A DNA stretch of 64,000 nt from the NCBI RefSeq assembly GCF_036226525.1, contig NZ_CP108487.1, positions 2,666,001 through 2,730,000 on the forward strand, in the 5' to 3' direction. Shown in pieces: positions 26,297-34,075 of the stretch (positions are counted from its first letter, which is position 1; every line of letters begins with the position of its first letter). The notes beneath the pieces were generated by a model, which was not told the DNA's origin, made no database searches, and was given only the letters and a program-made list of their open reading frames with translations. The translations under genes were made by a program, and so were the position numbers. This stretch comes from Kribbella sp. NBC_01245 (GTDB taxonomy: Bacteria > Actinomycetota > Actinomycetes > Propionibacteriales > Kribbellaceae).

Positions 26297-26338
26297 TTGA
26301 ATTCAACTCTTGACGCCAAGGTGGGTTGTCTCTTTAAT
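26297..26338 (+). promoter_or_regulatory. Promoter of the sugar importer with adjacent palindromic operator candidate
   Basis: TTGACG at 26310-26315, a 17-base spacer, and TTTAAT at 26333-26338 make a good sigma-70-type promoter 44 bases upstream of the binding-protein ATG. Immediately upstream of the -35 is the perfect palindrome TTGAATTCAA (26297-26306), in a local A+T-rich stretch. The upstream ROK repressor is the natural candidate to bind here. The promoter call comes from the sequence; the operator role is inferred. Confidence 0.6.
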
Positions 26339-26381
26339 CGGGTGATGGCCCGCCGGGCCCATACGTCTTTAGGAGTACGAC

Positions 26382-27440
26382 ATGTCACGATCCCCCGTTC
26401 GGCTGCTAGGCCTGGGCGTCACCGCCGTTGCGATGGTGTTCTCACTGGCCGCCTGTGGCTCCGACGAACCGGCCGCCGAGGGCAAGAAGATCGCCCTGCT
26501 GCTGCCCGAGTCGAAGACCGCCCGCTACGAGGCGCTGGACCGCCCGCTGTTCGAGGCCGCGCTGAAGGCGTCCTGCCCGAACTGTGAGGTCATCTACAGC
26601 AACGCCGACCAGGACGCGGCGAAGCAGCAGCAGCAGGCTGAGGCCGCACTGACTCAGGGTGCGGACGTGCTGGTGCTCGACCCGGTCGACGGCAAGGCCG
26701 CCGCCGCGGTCGTGAACAGCGCCAAGGGCCAGAGCGTGCCGGTAGTGGCGTACGACCGCTTCATCGAGGGCGCGAACTACTACGTCTCGTTCCAGAACGA
26801 GGCCGTTGGCAAGCTGCAGGCGCAGACCCTGGTCGACGAGCTGAAGAAGGCCGGTAAGACCTCCGGCAACATCGCCATGATCAACGGCGCGCCGACCGAC
26901 CCGAACGCGGCCCAGTTCAAGGCCGGCGCGCACAGCGTGCTGGACGGCAGCGGCTTCAAGATCGCGGCCGAGTTCGACACCCCGGACTGGAGCCCGGACA
27001 AGGCCCAGTCGTGGATGGAGGGCCAGCTCTCCGCCATCAAGTCCGGCCTCGTCGGCGTGTACGCGGCCAACGACGGCACCGCCGGTGGCGCCATCGCCGC
27101 GCTCAAGGGCGGCGGCGTGAACCCGCTTCCCCCGGTCACCGGTCAGGACGCCGAGCTCGCCGGCATCCAGCGGATCGTCGCCGGCGACCAGGCGATGACC
27201 ATCTACAAGGCCGTCAAGCCGCAGGCCGAGGACGCCGTCAAGGCCGCGCTGGCGCTGGCGAACGGCCAGAAGCCCGAGGCGAAGACCGACGTCCAGGGCG
27301 TGCCCTCCACGCTGCTCGACCCGATCGCCGTCACCAAGGCGAACATCGCCGATACAGTCGTCAAGGACGGTATCTACAAGGTGACGGACATCTGCACCGC
27401 GAACTTCGCCGCCGCCTGCACCGCTGCCGGCCTGAAGTAA
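26382..27440 (+). CDS. Sugar ABC importer, substrate-binding lipoprotein (XylF/RbsB-like)
   Basis: A 352-residue periplasmic-binding-type lipoprotein; the signal peptide ends at the lipobox L-A-A-C (Cys about residue 25). The mature part is a type I pentose/hexose binding fold: KIALLLPESKTARYEALDRPLFEAAL, CEVIYSNADQDAAKQQQQAEAAL, GADVLVLDPVDGKAA, VPVVAYDRFI and VYAANDGTAGGAIAAL. The combination resembles D-xylose-binding XylF more than RbsB. It delivers sugar to the permease encoded downstream. An AGGAG site precedes the ATG. The ATPase gene starts only 318 bases later because a mobile-element remnant intervenes. Confidence 0.9.
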   Translation: MSRSPVRLLGLGVTAVAMVFSLAACGSDEPAAEGKKIALLLPESKTARYEALDRPLFEAALKASCPNCEVIYSNADQDAAKQQQQAEAALTQGADVLVLDPVDGKAAAAVVNSAKGQSVPVVAYDRFIEGANYYVSFQNEAVGKLQAQTLVDELKKAGKTSGNIAMINGAPTDPNAAQFKAGAHSVLDGSGFKIAAEFDTPDWSPDKAQSWMEGQLSAIKSGLVGVYAANDGTAGGAIAALKGGGVNPLPPVTGQDAELAGIQRIVAGDQAMTIYKAVKPQAEDAVKAALALANGQKPEAKTDVQGVPSTLLDPIAVTKANIADTVVKDGIYKVTDICTANFAAACTAAGLK

Positions 27441-27470
27441 CTCCTCTCTCCGAGAGACTGATTCGGTTCT

Positions 27471-27752
27471 TGACGTCCTCCCCCGCCAGCAGGCGGGGGA
27501 TTTCACCCCAACACCCGAAGGTAGCGAGATGAGGTTCGCGGATCGTAGCCGTGCCTTACTGCGCAAGAAGGCTCACCGCGCTGCCACGGCCCGTCCGGCC
27601 GCAGTCACTGCAAGGTGTAACTGTGGTGCTGGTGCTGGTCGCTTGGTTATCGCTGGCCAGCACCGCAAAACCTACTCGACGCCTCCGACAAAAACCGAAA
27701 GGAGGGACCGGCGTTTACTCCCCGCCCTGAAGGACGGGGTTTCCACGCCGGA
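27471..27752 (+). mobile_element. IS200/IS605-like (TnpB-type) end remnant
   Basis: The stretch is bounded by two hairpins in the same orientation, TTGACGTCC then TCCCCCGCC-AGCA-GGCGGGGGA (27479-27500) at the left and CTCCCCGCC-CTGAA-GGACGGGG (27719-27738) at the right, each followed by TTTC/TTTCC. These are the characteristic subterminal hairpins of IS200/IS605 and lone-tnpB elements. The 280 bases contain no transposase or TnpB frame; the only open frame (27529-27762) is Arg/Ala-rich, lacks family features and runs over the right hairpin. It is best read as a nonautonomous or decayed element inserted in the sugar-importer operon. Confidence 0.6.
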
Positions 27753-27758
27753 CAATCG

Positions 27759-28583
27759 ATGAGTGTCACCCCCAGTCAGGTCGCGACCGGCACGGTGCTG
27801 TCGCTGCAGGGCATCTCCAAACGGTTCGGCGCCGTCCAGGCGCTGAAGAACGTCGACCTGGACGTCCGGGCCGGTGAGGTGCTCGCCCTGGTAGGCGACA
27901 ACGGCGCCGGCAAGTCGACGCTGGTCAAGACCATCGCGGGGGTTTACACACCCGACGACGGCTCGGTCACCTTCGACGGGCGCCAGGTCCACGTGACCAG
28001 CCCCGCCGAAGCGCAACGACTCGGCATCGCCACCGTCTTCCAGGACCTCGCCCTGTGCGACAACCTCGATGTCGTCGCGAACCTCTTCCTCGGCCACGAG
28101 CTGCTCCGGGGCAGGGTTCTCGACGAGATCGAGATGGAGCGGACGTCGTGGGAGCTGCTCAAGCAGCTGTCCGCGAAGATCCCCTCGGTCCGTATCCCGG
28201 TCGCCAGCCTTTCCGGCGGCCAGCGGCAGACGGTGGCGATCGCCCGGTCGCTGCTCGGCGATCCCAAGGTGGTGATGCTGGACGAGCCGACCGCGGCCCT
28301 GGGCGTGGCCCAGACCGCCGAGGTGCTGAACCTCGTCGAGCGACTCCGCGAACGGGGTCACGGGGTGATCCTGATCAGCCACAACATGGCCGACGTGATG
28401 GCGGTCGCCGACCGCGTGGCGGTGCTGCGGCTCGGCCGGAACAACGGCGTCTTCACCGTCGCCGACACGAGCTCGCAGGACATCATCGCCGCCATCACCG
28501 GCGCGACCGACAACGCCGTGTCGGAACGCGCGGCGCGCCGGGTCCAGGACACCACCAGTAAGACGGAAGGGCTCGAGTCATGA
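27759..28583 (+). CDS. Sugar ABC importer ATPase (single-domain, XylG/FrcA-like)
   Basis: A 274-residue ATPase: Walker A GDNGAGKST near residue 47-55, Q-loop TVFQDLALCDNL, signature LSGGQRQ, Walker B VVMLDEPTAALG and switch His in LISHNM. It has only one nucleotide-binding domain, whereas RbsA/XylG of enterobacteria carry two in tandem; single-domain forms such as FrcA occur in this family and would act as a dimer. The ATG lies just beyond the right end of the mobile-element remnant and has no recognisable ribosome-binding site. The stop overlaps the permease start by 4 bp. Confidence 0.9.
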   Translation: MSVTPSQVATGTVLSLQGISKRFGAVQALKNVDLDVRAGEVLALVGDNGAGKSTLVKTIAGVYTPDDGSVTFDGRQVHVTSPAEAQRLGIATVFQDLALCDNLDVVANLFLGHELLRGRVLDEIEMERTSWELLKQLSAKIPSVRIPVASLSGGQRQTVAIARSLLGDPKVVMLDEPTAALGVAQTAEVLNLVERLRERGHGVILISHNMADVMAVADRVAVLRLGRNNGVFTVADTSSQDIIAAITGATDNAVSERAARRVQDTTSKTEGLES

Positions 28584-29863
28584 CCACCCCGGTCAAGGGA
28601 TCACCAGCCGAGGTGGTCGCCGTACAGGACCCGGCCGCATTGCCGGCCGACCTCCAGGACGAGCGGCTGATCGCCAGCCGCGGTATCGGCGGCGCCTGGG
28701 CCGTGTTCGTCGCCAAGATGCGATCGGGCGATCTCGGCTCGATCCCGGTGGTGATCGGCCTGATCATCATCTGGGGCGTGCTGCAGGCGTCGAACGGCTC
28801 GTTCCTGTCCAGCCGCAACCTGGTCAACCTCACCCTGCAGAGCGCCGCGCTCGGAACGATTGCCCTCGGCATCGTTCTGGTGCTGCTGCTCGGTGAGATC
28901 GACCTGTCCGTCGGTTCGGTCAGCGGTCTGTCCGCCGCGGTCATGGCGGTCACTTTCGTCAACCAGGATTGGCCGATCGCGCTGGCCGTGCTCGGCGCGG
29001 TCGCGGTCGGCGTACTGGTCGGGCTCTTGTACGGCGCCTTGTACACCAGGTTCGGGGTGCCGAGTTTCGTGATCACCCTGGCCGGTCTGCTCGGGTTCCT
29101 CGGTTTGCAACTGCTTGTCCTGGGCAAGGATGGCTCGCTGAACCTGCCGTTCGACTCGGCCCTGGTCGGTTTCGCGCAGCGCAGCTTCCTGCCGACACCG
29201 CTGGCGTACGGCCTGGTCGTCGCGATCGTCGCGGTGTACGTCCTGAGCCGGGTCCGCGCCCGCGGCAGCCGGATCAAGGCCGGGCTGTCGGCCAGCCCGA
29301 ACTCGATCATCCTGGTCAAGGCGGCAGCGCTGTTCGCCGTCCTGGTCATCCCGGTGATCGTGCTCAGCCAGGACCGTGGCGTGTCGACCATGTTCGTGTT
29401 CTTCCTCGCGCTGGTCGTCGTGATGGACTTCGCGCTTCGCAAGACCCGCTGGGGCCGCTCGGTGGTGGCGGTCGGCGGCAACGTCGAGGCCGCACGCCGG
29501 GCCGGTATCAACGTGCGCGGGATCTACCTGTCAGTGTTCGCCCTCTGTTCCACCCTGGCAGCGGTCGGCGGCCTGCTCGCCGCCTCCCGGCTCGCCGCGG
29601 TGAACCAGAGCAGCGGTGGCACCGACTGGAACCTGAACGCCATCGCCGCCGCCGTCATCGGTGGCACCAGCCTCTTCGGCGGTCGCGGCTCGGCGTACTC
29701 CGCGCTGCTCGGTGTGCTGGTGATCCAGTCGATCACCAACGGGCTCGCGCTGCTAAGCCTGGATTCCAACGTTCGCTACATGGTCACCGCGGCCGTGCTG
29801 CTGCTGGCGGTCACGATCGACTCGCTCAGCCGTCGTACCCGCGTCGCCAGCGGTCGCGCTTAA
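28580..29863 (+). CDS. Sugar ABC importer permease (XylH/RbsC-like)
   Basis: A 427-residue membrane protein of the BPD_transp_2 family with 11-12 helices. Recognisable segments are LGTIALGIVLVLLLGEIDLSVGSVSGLSAAVMA, LYGALYTRFGVPSFVITLAGLLGFLGLQLL, GRSVVAVGGNVEAARRAGINVRGIYLSVFALCS (the coupling helix with E-A-A-R-x-A-G-I) and AAVIGGTSLFGGRGS. The length and the insertion between helices match XylH more closely than RbsC. It forms the membrane channel with the upstream ATPase and binding protein, and ends the operon ahead of an intrinsic terminator. Confidence 0.92.
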   Translation: MTTPVKGSPAEVVAVQDPAALPADLQDERLIASRGIGGAWAVFVAKMRSGDLGSIPVVIGLIIIWGVLQASNGSFLSSRNLVNLTLQSAALGTIALGIVLVLLLGEIDLSVGSVSGLSAAVMAVTFVNQDWPIALAVLGAVAVGVLVGLLYGALYTRFGVPSFVITLAGLLGFLGLQLLVLGKDGSLNLPFDSALVGFAQRSFLPTPLAYGLVVAIVAVYVLSRVRARGSRIKAGLSASPNSIILVKAAALFAVLVIPVIVLSQDRGVSTMFVFFLALVVVMDFALRKTRWGRSVVAVGGNVEAARRAGINVRGIYLSVFALCSTLAAVGGLLAASRLAAVNQSSGGTDWNLNAIAAAVIGGTSLFGGRGSAYSALLGVLVIQSITNGLALLSLDSNVRYMVTAAVLLLAVTIDSLSRRTRVASGRA

Positions 29864-29872
29864 CCCCTGACG

Positions 29873-29907
29873 AGGCCCCGGTTGCGCCCTCGGCGTACCC
29901 GGGGCCT
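29873..29907 (+). terminator. Terminator after the sugar importer operon
   Basis: AGGCCCCGG at 29873-29881 pairs with CCGGGGCCT at 29899-29907, followed by a short TTTG. It lies ten bases after the permease stop codon. Confidence 0.65.
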
Positions 29908-29949
29908 TTGCGGTGGCCGCGACCTGTGCTCTTGTGCAAAATAAGGCCC

Positions 29950-31179
29950 ATGACAGAGCACAAGCCGCCGATTCGCGTGCAGGCCACCAGCACCGATCAG
30001 CCGGTGACCACCCTCGAGTTGTTCTTCGACCTGGTCTTCGTCTTCGCCATCACCCAGGTCACCGCGTTGATGGCGCACGACCTGACCGCGCACGGCATGA
30101 TCCGGGGCATCCTGATCATCGGGCTGCTCTGGTGGAGCTGGATCGGCTATTCCTGGTTGTGCAACCTGGTCAAGGCCGACGAGGGATCGCTGCGGCTGGT
30201 GATGCTCGCGGCGATGGCTGCGATGTTCGGGATCGCGCTGGCCATTCCGGAGGCGTTCCACGACCTGCCGGGCGGTCTGTCCGGACCGGTCGTGATCGCG
30301 GTCGCCTACTTCATCTTCCGGGCGTTGCACCTCGTGCTCTTCTGGCTCATCGCCGACGGGGACGCCGTACTGCGTCGTACGTTGCTGAGGTTCGCGCCTT
30401 CCATGCTCGCCGGTACGGCGTTGCTGCTGGCCGCCTCGCAATTCCACGGGCGGACGCAGACCCTGCTCTGGGGCGCGGCGCTGCTGGCCGACTATGGCGG
30501 CACCTTCCTAATCGACGCGCGCGGCTGGCGCTTCAATTCCGCGAGGCATTTCGCCGAACGGCACGGCCTGATCGTCATCATCGCCCTCGGCGAATCGATC
30601 GTCGCGATCGGCGTCGGGGTCACCGACCTGCCGATCTCCTGGCCGATCGTGATCGCGTCCGTGCTCGGGCTGGCGGCCTCGGCGGCATTGTGGTGGATCT
30701 ACTTCGACGCCACAGCCATCTCCGGCGAGCACGCTTTGGTGAACGAGCCGGAGGAGACCCGGCCGAAGCTCGCGCGGGATGCGTATACGTTCCTGCACTT
30801 CCCGATGATCGCGGGCGTCGTACTGCTGGCATTGGGGTTGAAGAAGGTCCTGGAGTACGTCGGCGACACCGAGCACCACGAGCTCTCGGATCCCCTGAAG
30901 GGCATCGGGCTCTACAGCCTCTTCCTGGGCGTCGCGATCTACCTACTCGGGCACGTCGGCTTCAAGTGGCGTACGGCGCACCAGGTGGGCGTAAGCCGAT
31001 TGGCCGCTACCGCTCTAGTCATCGCAGCCATCCCGCTGGTGGCGAAGGTGCCCGCCCTGGGCCAACTCGGCGTACTGGTCGCCATCCTCATAGCGTTGAT
31101 CGCCTACGAGTCAATCCACTACGCCGCCCACCGCGAAGAACTCCGCCACGGCCCCCACTCATCCCCTTCGCCCGAGTAA
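29950..31179 (+). CDS. Low temperature requirement protein A (LtrA) family membrane protein
   Basis: A 409-residue polytopic protein with about ten helices. The family hallmark is at the N-terminus, VTTLELFFDLVFVFAITQVTALMAHD, then WWSWIGYSWLCN, and HFAERHGLIVIIALGESIVAIGVGV in the middle with the conserved H-x-x-E-R-x-x-L-x-x-I-x-L-G-E-S. LtrA was first linked to cold growth in Listeria; its molecular function is unknown. The ATG at 29950 follows AAGG closely. It appears to be a single-gene unit between the sugar operon terminator and a gene-free region. Confidence 0.85.
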   Translation: MTEHKPPIRVQATSTDQPVTTLELFFDLVFVFAITQVTALMAHDLTAHGMIRGILIIGLLWWSWIGYSWLCNLVKADEGSLRLVMLAAMAAMFGIALAIPEAFHDLPGGLSGPVVIAVAYFIFRALHLVLFWLIADGDAVLRRTLLRFAPSMLAGTALLLAASQFHGRTQTLLWGAALLADYGGTFLIDARGWRFNSARHFAERHGLIVIIALGESIVAIGVGVTDLPISWPIVIASVLGLAASAALWWIYFDATAISGEHALVNEPEETRPKLARDAYTFLHFPMIAGVVLLALGLKKVLEYVGDTEHHELSDPLKGIGLYSLFLGVAIYLLGHVGFKWRTAHQVGVSRLAATALVIAAIPLVAKVPALGQLGVLVAILIALIAYESIHYAAHREELRHGPHSSPSPE

Positions 31180-31565
31180 TACGTCCGCGCTCCGTCTCCA
31201 GTCATGTCCGCTCGGGAAGATGGGCGCGGGCCTTCGCAGTGGCGTCGAGTCGTGGATTGGGGCGGCAGGAAAGGCCTTGCCGACCGCGAAAGGCCACGAC
31301 TCGGCGAGTTGGCGGACCGCCACGCAGGGAAAGGTCGCGCGGCAGCGTCCGGCAAGCGCCGAACCCGGTCAAACTTCACCCGTCTGCCCCCGAATACCCC
31401 GGCCCAAACGTCCATACCGGGCCGGCCTTTAGCGTTGATTCGTCCGAATCCGCCCGCCCACGTAGGCGACCAAACGTCCGCAGTAGGGAAGGGGCGAGCG
31501 GATACAGACCAATCAACGCAGCAAGGGGACGTGGGCGAATCAACGCAAAGTGGGGCGCAGGCGGG
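31180..31565. other. 386-base gene-free region between convergent genes
   Basis: The LtrA-like gene ends at 31179 and the FHA gene ends at 31566 on the other strand. No credible coding frame lies between. Visible structure: a 10-bp inverted repeat CGAGTCGTGG/CCACGACTCG (31246-31255 and 31294-31303), a decayed copy of the long inverted repeat (31432-31519), and a further partial arm GGGCGAATCAACGCAAAG at 31534-31551 which again matches the left arm start. Confidence 0.6.
31432..31519. repeat. Decayed copy of the long inverted repeat (copy D)
   Basis: Left arm 31432-31459 (GCGTTGATTCGTCCGAATCC then GCCCGCCC) pairs with right arm 31492-31519 at 24 of 28 positions. The core ATTCGTC-GAATCCGCCC resembles the intact copies near 26.1, 57.1 and 60.6 kb, but the mismatches break the stem in four places. 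There is no CGATGAA module beside it. Confidence 0.5.
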
Positions 31566-32132
31566 TCAGCGGGTGAGGGTGGTGGTGGCTGACGGGCTGG
31601 TCCAGTGGAGTTGGAAGTCGACGCCGCCGAAGCGGACGTGGTCGCCGGGGCGGACTTCGACCGGGCTGGTGATGCGCTGGCCGTTGACGAAGGTGCCGTT
31701 CATGGAACCGACGTCGGCCAGGACCCAGGTCTCCCCCGTCAGCTTCAGCTCGGCGTGGCAACGCGAAACCGAGTCGTCCGCGAGGCGGAAGTTGGCGGCA
31801 TAGCCCCGGCCGATGCGGACCGGGACGGCGTCCGGGCCGGGTAGCACCAGGCTCGGCACGACCGGCATCGGGCGGTACGGCGTGACCGTCACGCGCGGGA
31901 GGCGCCTGGCGATCCGGCGCAGCAATTCCCGCACACGGCCTTCGCCGCCGGGGAGGTCGCGGGTCGCGTCGGCCAGTTCGCCTCGGCTCTTCGCGCGCAA
32001 GACGAAGTGCAGACGTCGTACGAACGTGTCGTGCGAGATGCGCCCACTACCAGCGCCCTCGCGCAATACCTGGACGGCCCGATCGCGCTCGGCATCCGAG
32101 GGCCGGGTCGTCTGCAACCGCACGGAGGTCAT
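31566..32132 (-). CDS. DUF1707 and FHA domain protein
   Basis: A 188-residue cytoplasmic protein. Residues about 8-60 form a DUF1707 domain (RPSDAERDRAVQVLREGAGSGRISHDTFVRRLHFVLRAKSRGELADATRDLPG). Residues about 105-180 form a forkhead-associated domain: RIGRGYAANFRLADDSVSRCHAELKLTGETWVLADVGSMNGTFVNGQRI, with the R-G, S-R-x-H and N-G-T-F-V-N-G residues that bind phosphothreonine. It is probably a reader of Ser/Thr kinase signalling. No kinase gene adjoins it. Upstream, between it and the TNT gene, lies a perfect 14-bp inverted repeat. Confidence 0.85.
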   Translation of the reverse strand: MTSVRLQTTRPSDAERDRAVQVLREGAGSGRISHDTFVRRLHFVLRAKSRGELADATRDLPGGEGRVRELLRRIARRLPRVTVTPYRPMPVVPSLVLPGPDAVPVRIGRGYAANFRLADDSVSRCHAELKLTGETWVLADVGSMNGTFVNGQRITSPVEVRPGDHVRFGGVDFQLHWTSPSATTTLTR

Positions 32133-32159
32133 TCGTGGATTGTCGGCTGACCGCCCGCA

Positions 32160-32198
32160 CTCTGTCCAGCACGATCCTCGCGAGCGTGCTGGACAGAG
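32160..32198 (-). terminator. Perfect 14-bp inverted repeat between the TNT-domain and FHA genes
   Basis: CTCTGTCCAGCACG at 32160-32173 is the exact reverse complement of CGTGCTGGACAGAG at 32185-32198, around an 11-base loop that contains CTCGCGAG. It lies 20 bases after the minus-strand stop of the TNT-domain gene and 28 bases before the FHA start. With no T-run on either side, it could be a terminator of the type common in actinobacteria or an operator for the FHA gene. Confidence 0.5.
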
Positions 32199-32217
32199 CC
32201 GGTCCGAGGTCAGGGAG

Positions 32218-32970
32218 TTAGGAGACCGGGGCGCGGTCGAGGGGCGGGAGGATCGACTCGGCGAAGGTTTGCGGCGGGCCGATGACGCGCTGCAGGTAGC
32301 CGTTCTCCAGCAACCACTTGACCGTCAGCGGCGACGGCGCGCCAGGGACGTGGGCGCTCTTCAGCACGTACTGCCAGCCGTACCCGGTCTGCTCGAACCA
32401 AGGCGCGATCGGACCGGAATCGACGGTGAACGTCTTCAGCACCTTGTAGCCGCGGTAGTTGCAGAACCCGGCCGGCGTACTGACCAGACTCTGCGGCGGG
32501 ATCGCCCGAGCCGAGTACGACGTACCGAGGGGTGCCAGGAACTGGCCGAACTCGCTGCCGTAACGATCGACCAGCTGGCCGGGACGGAGCTTCGACGGCA
32601 CGATGATCGGCTTGCCCTGGGGATCCAGCAGATAGCCGTCGAGCGGCGGGTACTTCCACCAGGCGGCGGCCGGGTCCCAGTACTTGTCGAGGAACTGCTG
32701 GGGCGACAACGAGCCGGTACGGCGGTACCCGAACAGCCCGGCGGCGACGATTCCGCGCGTCGGCAGGGTCTCCGGACCGAACCGGCGATCACCCAGGTGG
32801 AACGTCTCCGAGCACTCAGTCGACGACTGCGACGAGGCCTGGGGCTGAGACTTCGGCTGAACCGAAGCGGGCCGGGCGATCGCCGACCCGGCGGTCAAAG
32901 AAAAGAGCGCGATACCTGCGATAAGTGTGGACAGGACACGATTGCGTGCTGACGGAACATGCATGGTCAC
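32218..32970 (-). CDS. Secreted protein with TNT (tuberculosis necrotizing toxin-like) domain
   Basis: A 250-residue exported protein with a Sec signal peptide (about residues 1-33, LIAGIALFSLTAGSAIA) and a Ser/Gln/Pro linker. Residues about 100-220 match the TNT domain: WWKYPPLDGYLLDPQGKPII, LRPGQLVDRYGSEFGQFLAPLGTSYSARAIPP and PWFEQTGYGWQYVL. The family hydrolyses NAD+; the Arg of D-R-Y-G, the Arg of A-R-A-I-P-P and the Gln of G-x-Q-Y correspond to its functional residues. No immunity-like gene is recognisable beside it, which suits a strictly exported enzyme. ATG codons at 32970 and 32964 are both usable starts. Confidence 0.8.
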   Translation of the reverse strand: MTMHVPSARNRVLSTLIAGIALFSLTAGSAIARPASVQPKSQPQASSQSSTECSETFHLGDRRFGPETLPTRGIVAAGLFGYRRTGSLSPQQFLDKYWDPAAAWWKYPPLDGYLLDPQGKPIIVPSKLRPGQLVDRYGSEFGQFLAPLGTSYSARAIPPQSLVSTPAGFCNYRGYKVLKTFTVDSGPIAPWFEQTGYGWQYVLKSAHVPGAPSPLTVKWLLENGYLQRVIGPPQTFAESILPPLDRAPVS

Positions 32971-33041
32971 GAAACGTAATGGGATTCCCGAGTCCCCGCA
33001 AGATCCCTACCGCCGCCGATCAGCGGCGGTAGGGCAATAAC

Positions 33042-34067
33042 CTAAGCAGTCTCGGCGATCAGGTGCTCGCGCGGCTCCGCGAAGTGGCACGCGGCGAGAT
33101 GACCTTCGCCCGCCTTGGTCGGCCGGATCAGCAACGGCTCCTCAGAGGCGCAAATGTCCTGGGCCTTCCAGCAGCGAGTGCGGAAGCGGCACCCACTCGG
33201 CGGATCGATCGGGCTCGGCACATCGCCGACCAGCCGGATCCGCTCCTTCGGCGGCGTACCGCGGATGACACCCAGATCAGGTGCCGCCGACAACAACGCC
33301 TGCGTGTACGGGTGCTGCGGCGCGCCGTAGATCTCGTCCTTGGTGCCGATCTCGACGATCTTGCCGAGATACATCACCGCGACCCGATCACAGAAGTGCC
33401 GGACCACGCCGAGGTCGTGCGCGATGAAGACGAAGGCGATGCCGAGATCCTTACGCAGGTCGTCCATCAGGTTCATCACCTGGGCCTGGATCGACACGTC
33501 CAGCGCGCTGACCGGCTCGTCGGCGATGATCACCTGCGGTTCGACCGCGAGCGCCCGGGCGATACCGATGCGCTGGCGCTGACCGCCGGAGAACTCGCTC
33601 GGGTAGCGGTTGTGGTGCTCGGGGTTGAGACCGACGCGCTCCAGTAGTTCCTGGACCCGCTCGAGCTCCTGGCCCTTCTTCACCAGATTGTGCACGCGCA
33701 ACGGCGTCGAGATGATGTTGCTGACCGTCTGCCGCGGGTTGAGCGAGCTGTACGGGTCCTGGAACACGATCTGCAGTTCGCGCCGGAACGGGCGGAGCTG
33801 CTTCTCCTTCAGCTGGGCGATATCCGTGCCCTTGAAGTTGATCGAGCCCGCGGTCGGCGTGAGCAACCGCGTGATCATCCGGCCGGTGGTCGACTTGCCA
33901 CACCCGGATTCGCCGACCAGGCCGAGACTGCCGCCGGCCTCGAGGTCGAAGCTGACGCCATCGACGGCCTGGACCACCTTGCGGTGCCGGGCCAGCCCCG
34001 CGGTCTCCTTGATCGGGAAGTGCATCTTGAGGTCCTTGACCTCGAGCAACGGCACTGTGTTCGTCAT
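33042..34067 (-). CDS. Oligopeptide/dipeptide ABC importer ATPase (OppF/DppF type)
   Basis: A 341-residue ATPase. Walker A GESGCGKST near residue 49-57, Q-loop IVFQDPYSSLNPRQTV, signature FSGGQRQR, Walker B VIIADEPVSALDV, H-loop FIAHDLG. The C-terminal oligopeptide-family extension holds cysteines in the pattern GCRFRTRCWKAQDIC...ACHF, which in this family ligate an iron-sulfur cluster or metal. The ATG at 34067 follows GGAGA. Last gene of the five-gene minus-strand importer operon, eight bases after the OppD-type gene. Confidence 0.93.
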   Translation of the reverse strand: MTNTVPLLEVKDLKMHFPIKETAGLARHRKVVQAVDGVSFDLEAGGSLGLVGESGCGKSTTGRMITRLLTPTAGSINFKGTDIAQLKEKQLRPFRRELQIVFQDPYSSLNPRQTVSNIISTPLRVHNLVKKGQELERVQELLERVGLNPEHHNRYPSEFSGGQRQRIGIARALAVEPQVIIADEPVSALDVSIQAQVMNLMDDLRKDLGIAFVFIAHDLGVVRHFCDRVAVMYLGKIVEIGTKDEIYGAPQHPYTQALLSAAPDLGVIRGTPPKERIRLVGDVPSPIDPPSGCRFRTRCWKAQDICASEEPLLIRPTKAGEGHLAACHFAEPREHLIAETA

Positions 34068-34075
34068 CGTTCTCC

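Larger units (their letters stand above)
25981..26381. other. 400-base intergenic region with composite repeat and sugar-operon promoter
   Basis: Between the ROK stop and the binding-protein start there is no credible coding frame. It holds a 25-26 bp-arm inverted repeat (26052-26140), the paired CGATGAA module (26159-26207), a purine-rich stretch (about 26208-26260), and an A+T-rich promoter with a palindrome (26297-26338) before an AGGAG ribosome-binding site at 26370-26374. Confidence 0.7.

Noticed and set aside
27529..27762. 77-codon frame inside the IS-like remnant
   Set aside because: It is Arg/Ala-rich without family features, runs across the right-end hairpin and into the ATPase start; more likely non-coding element DNA.
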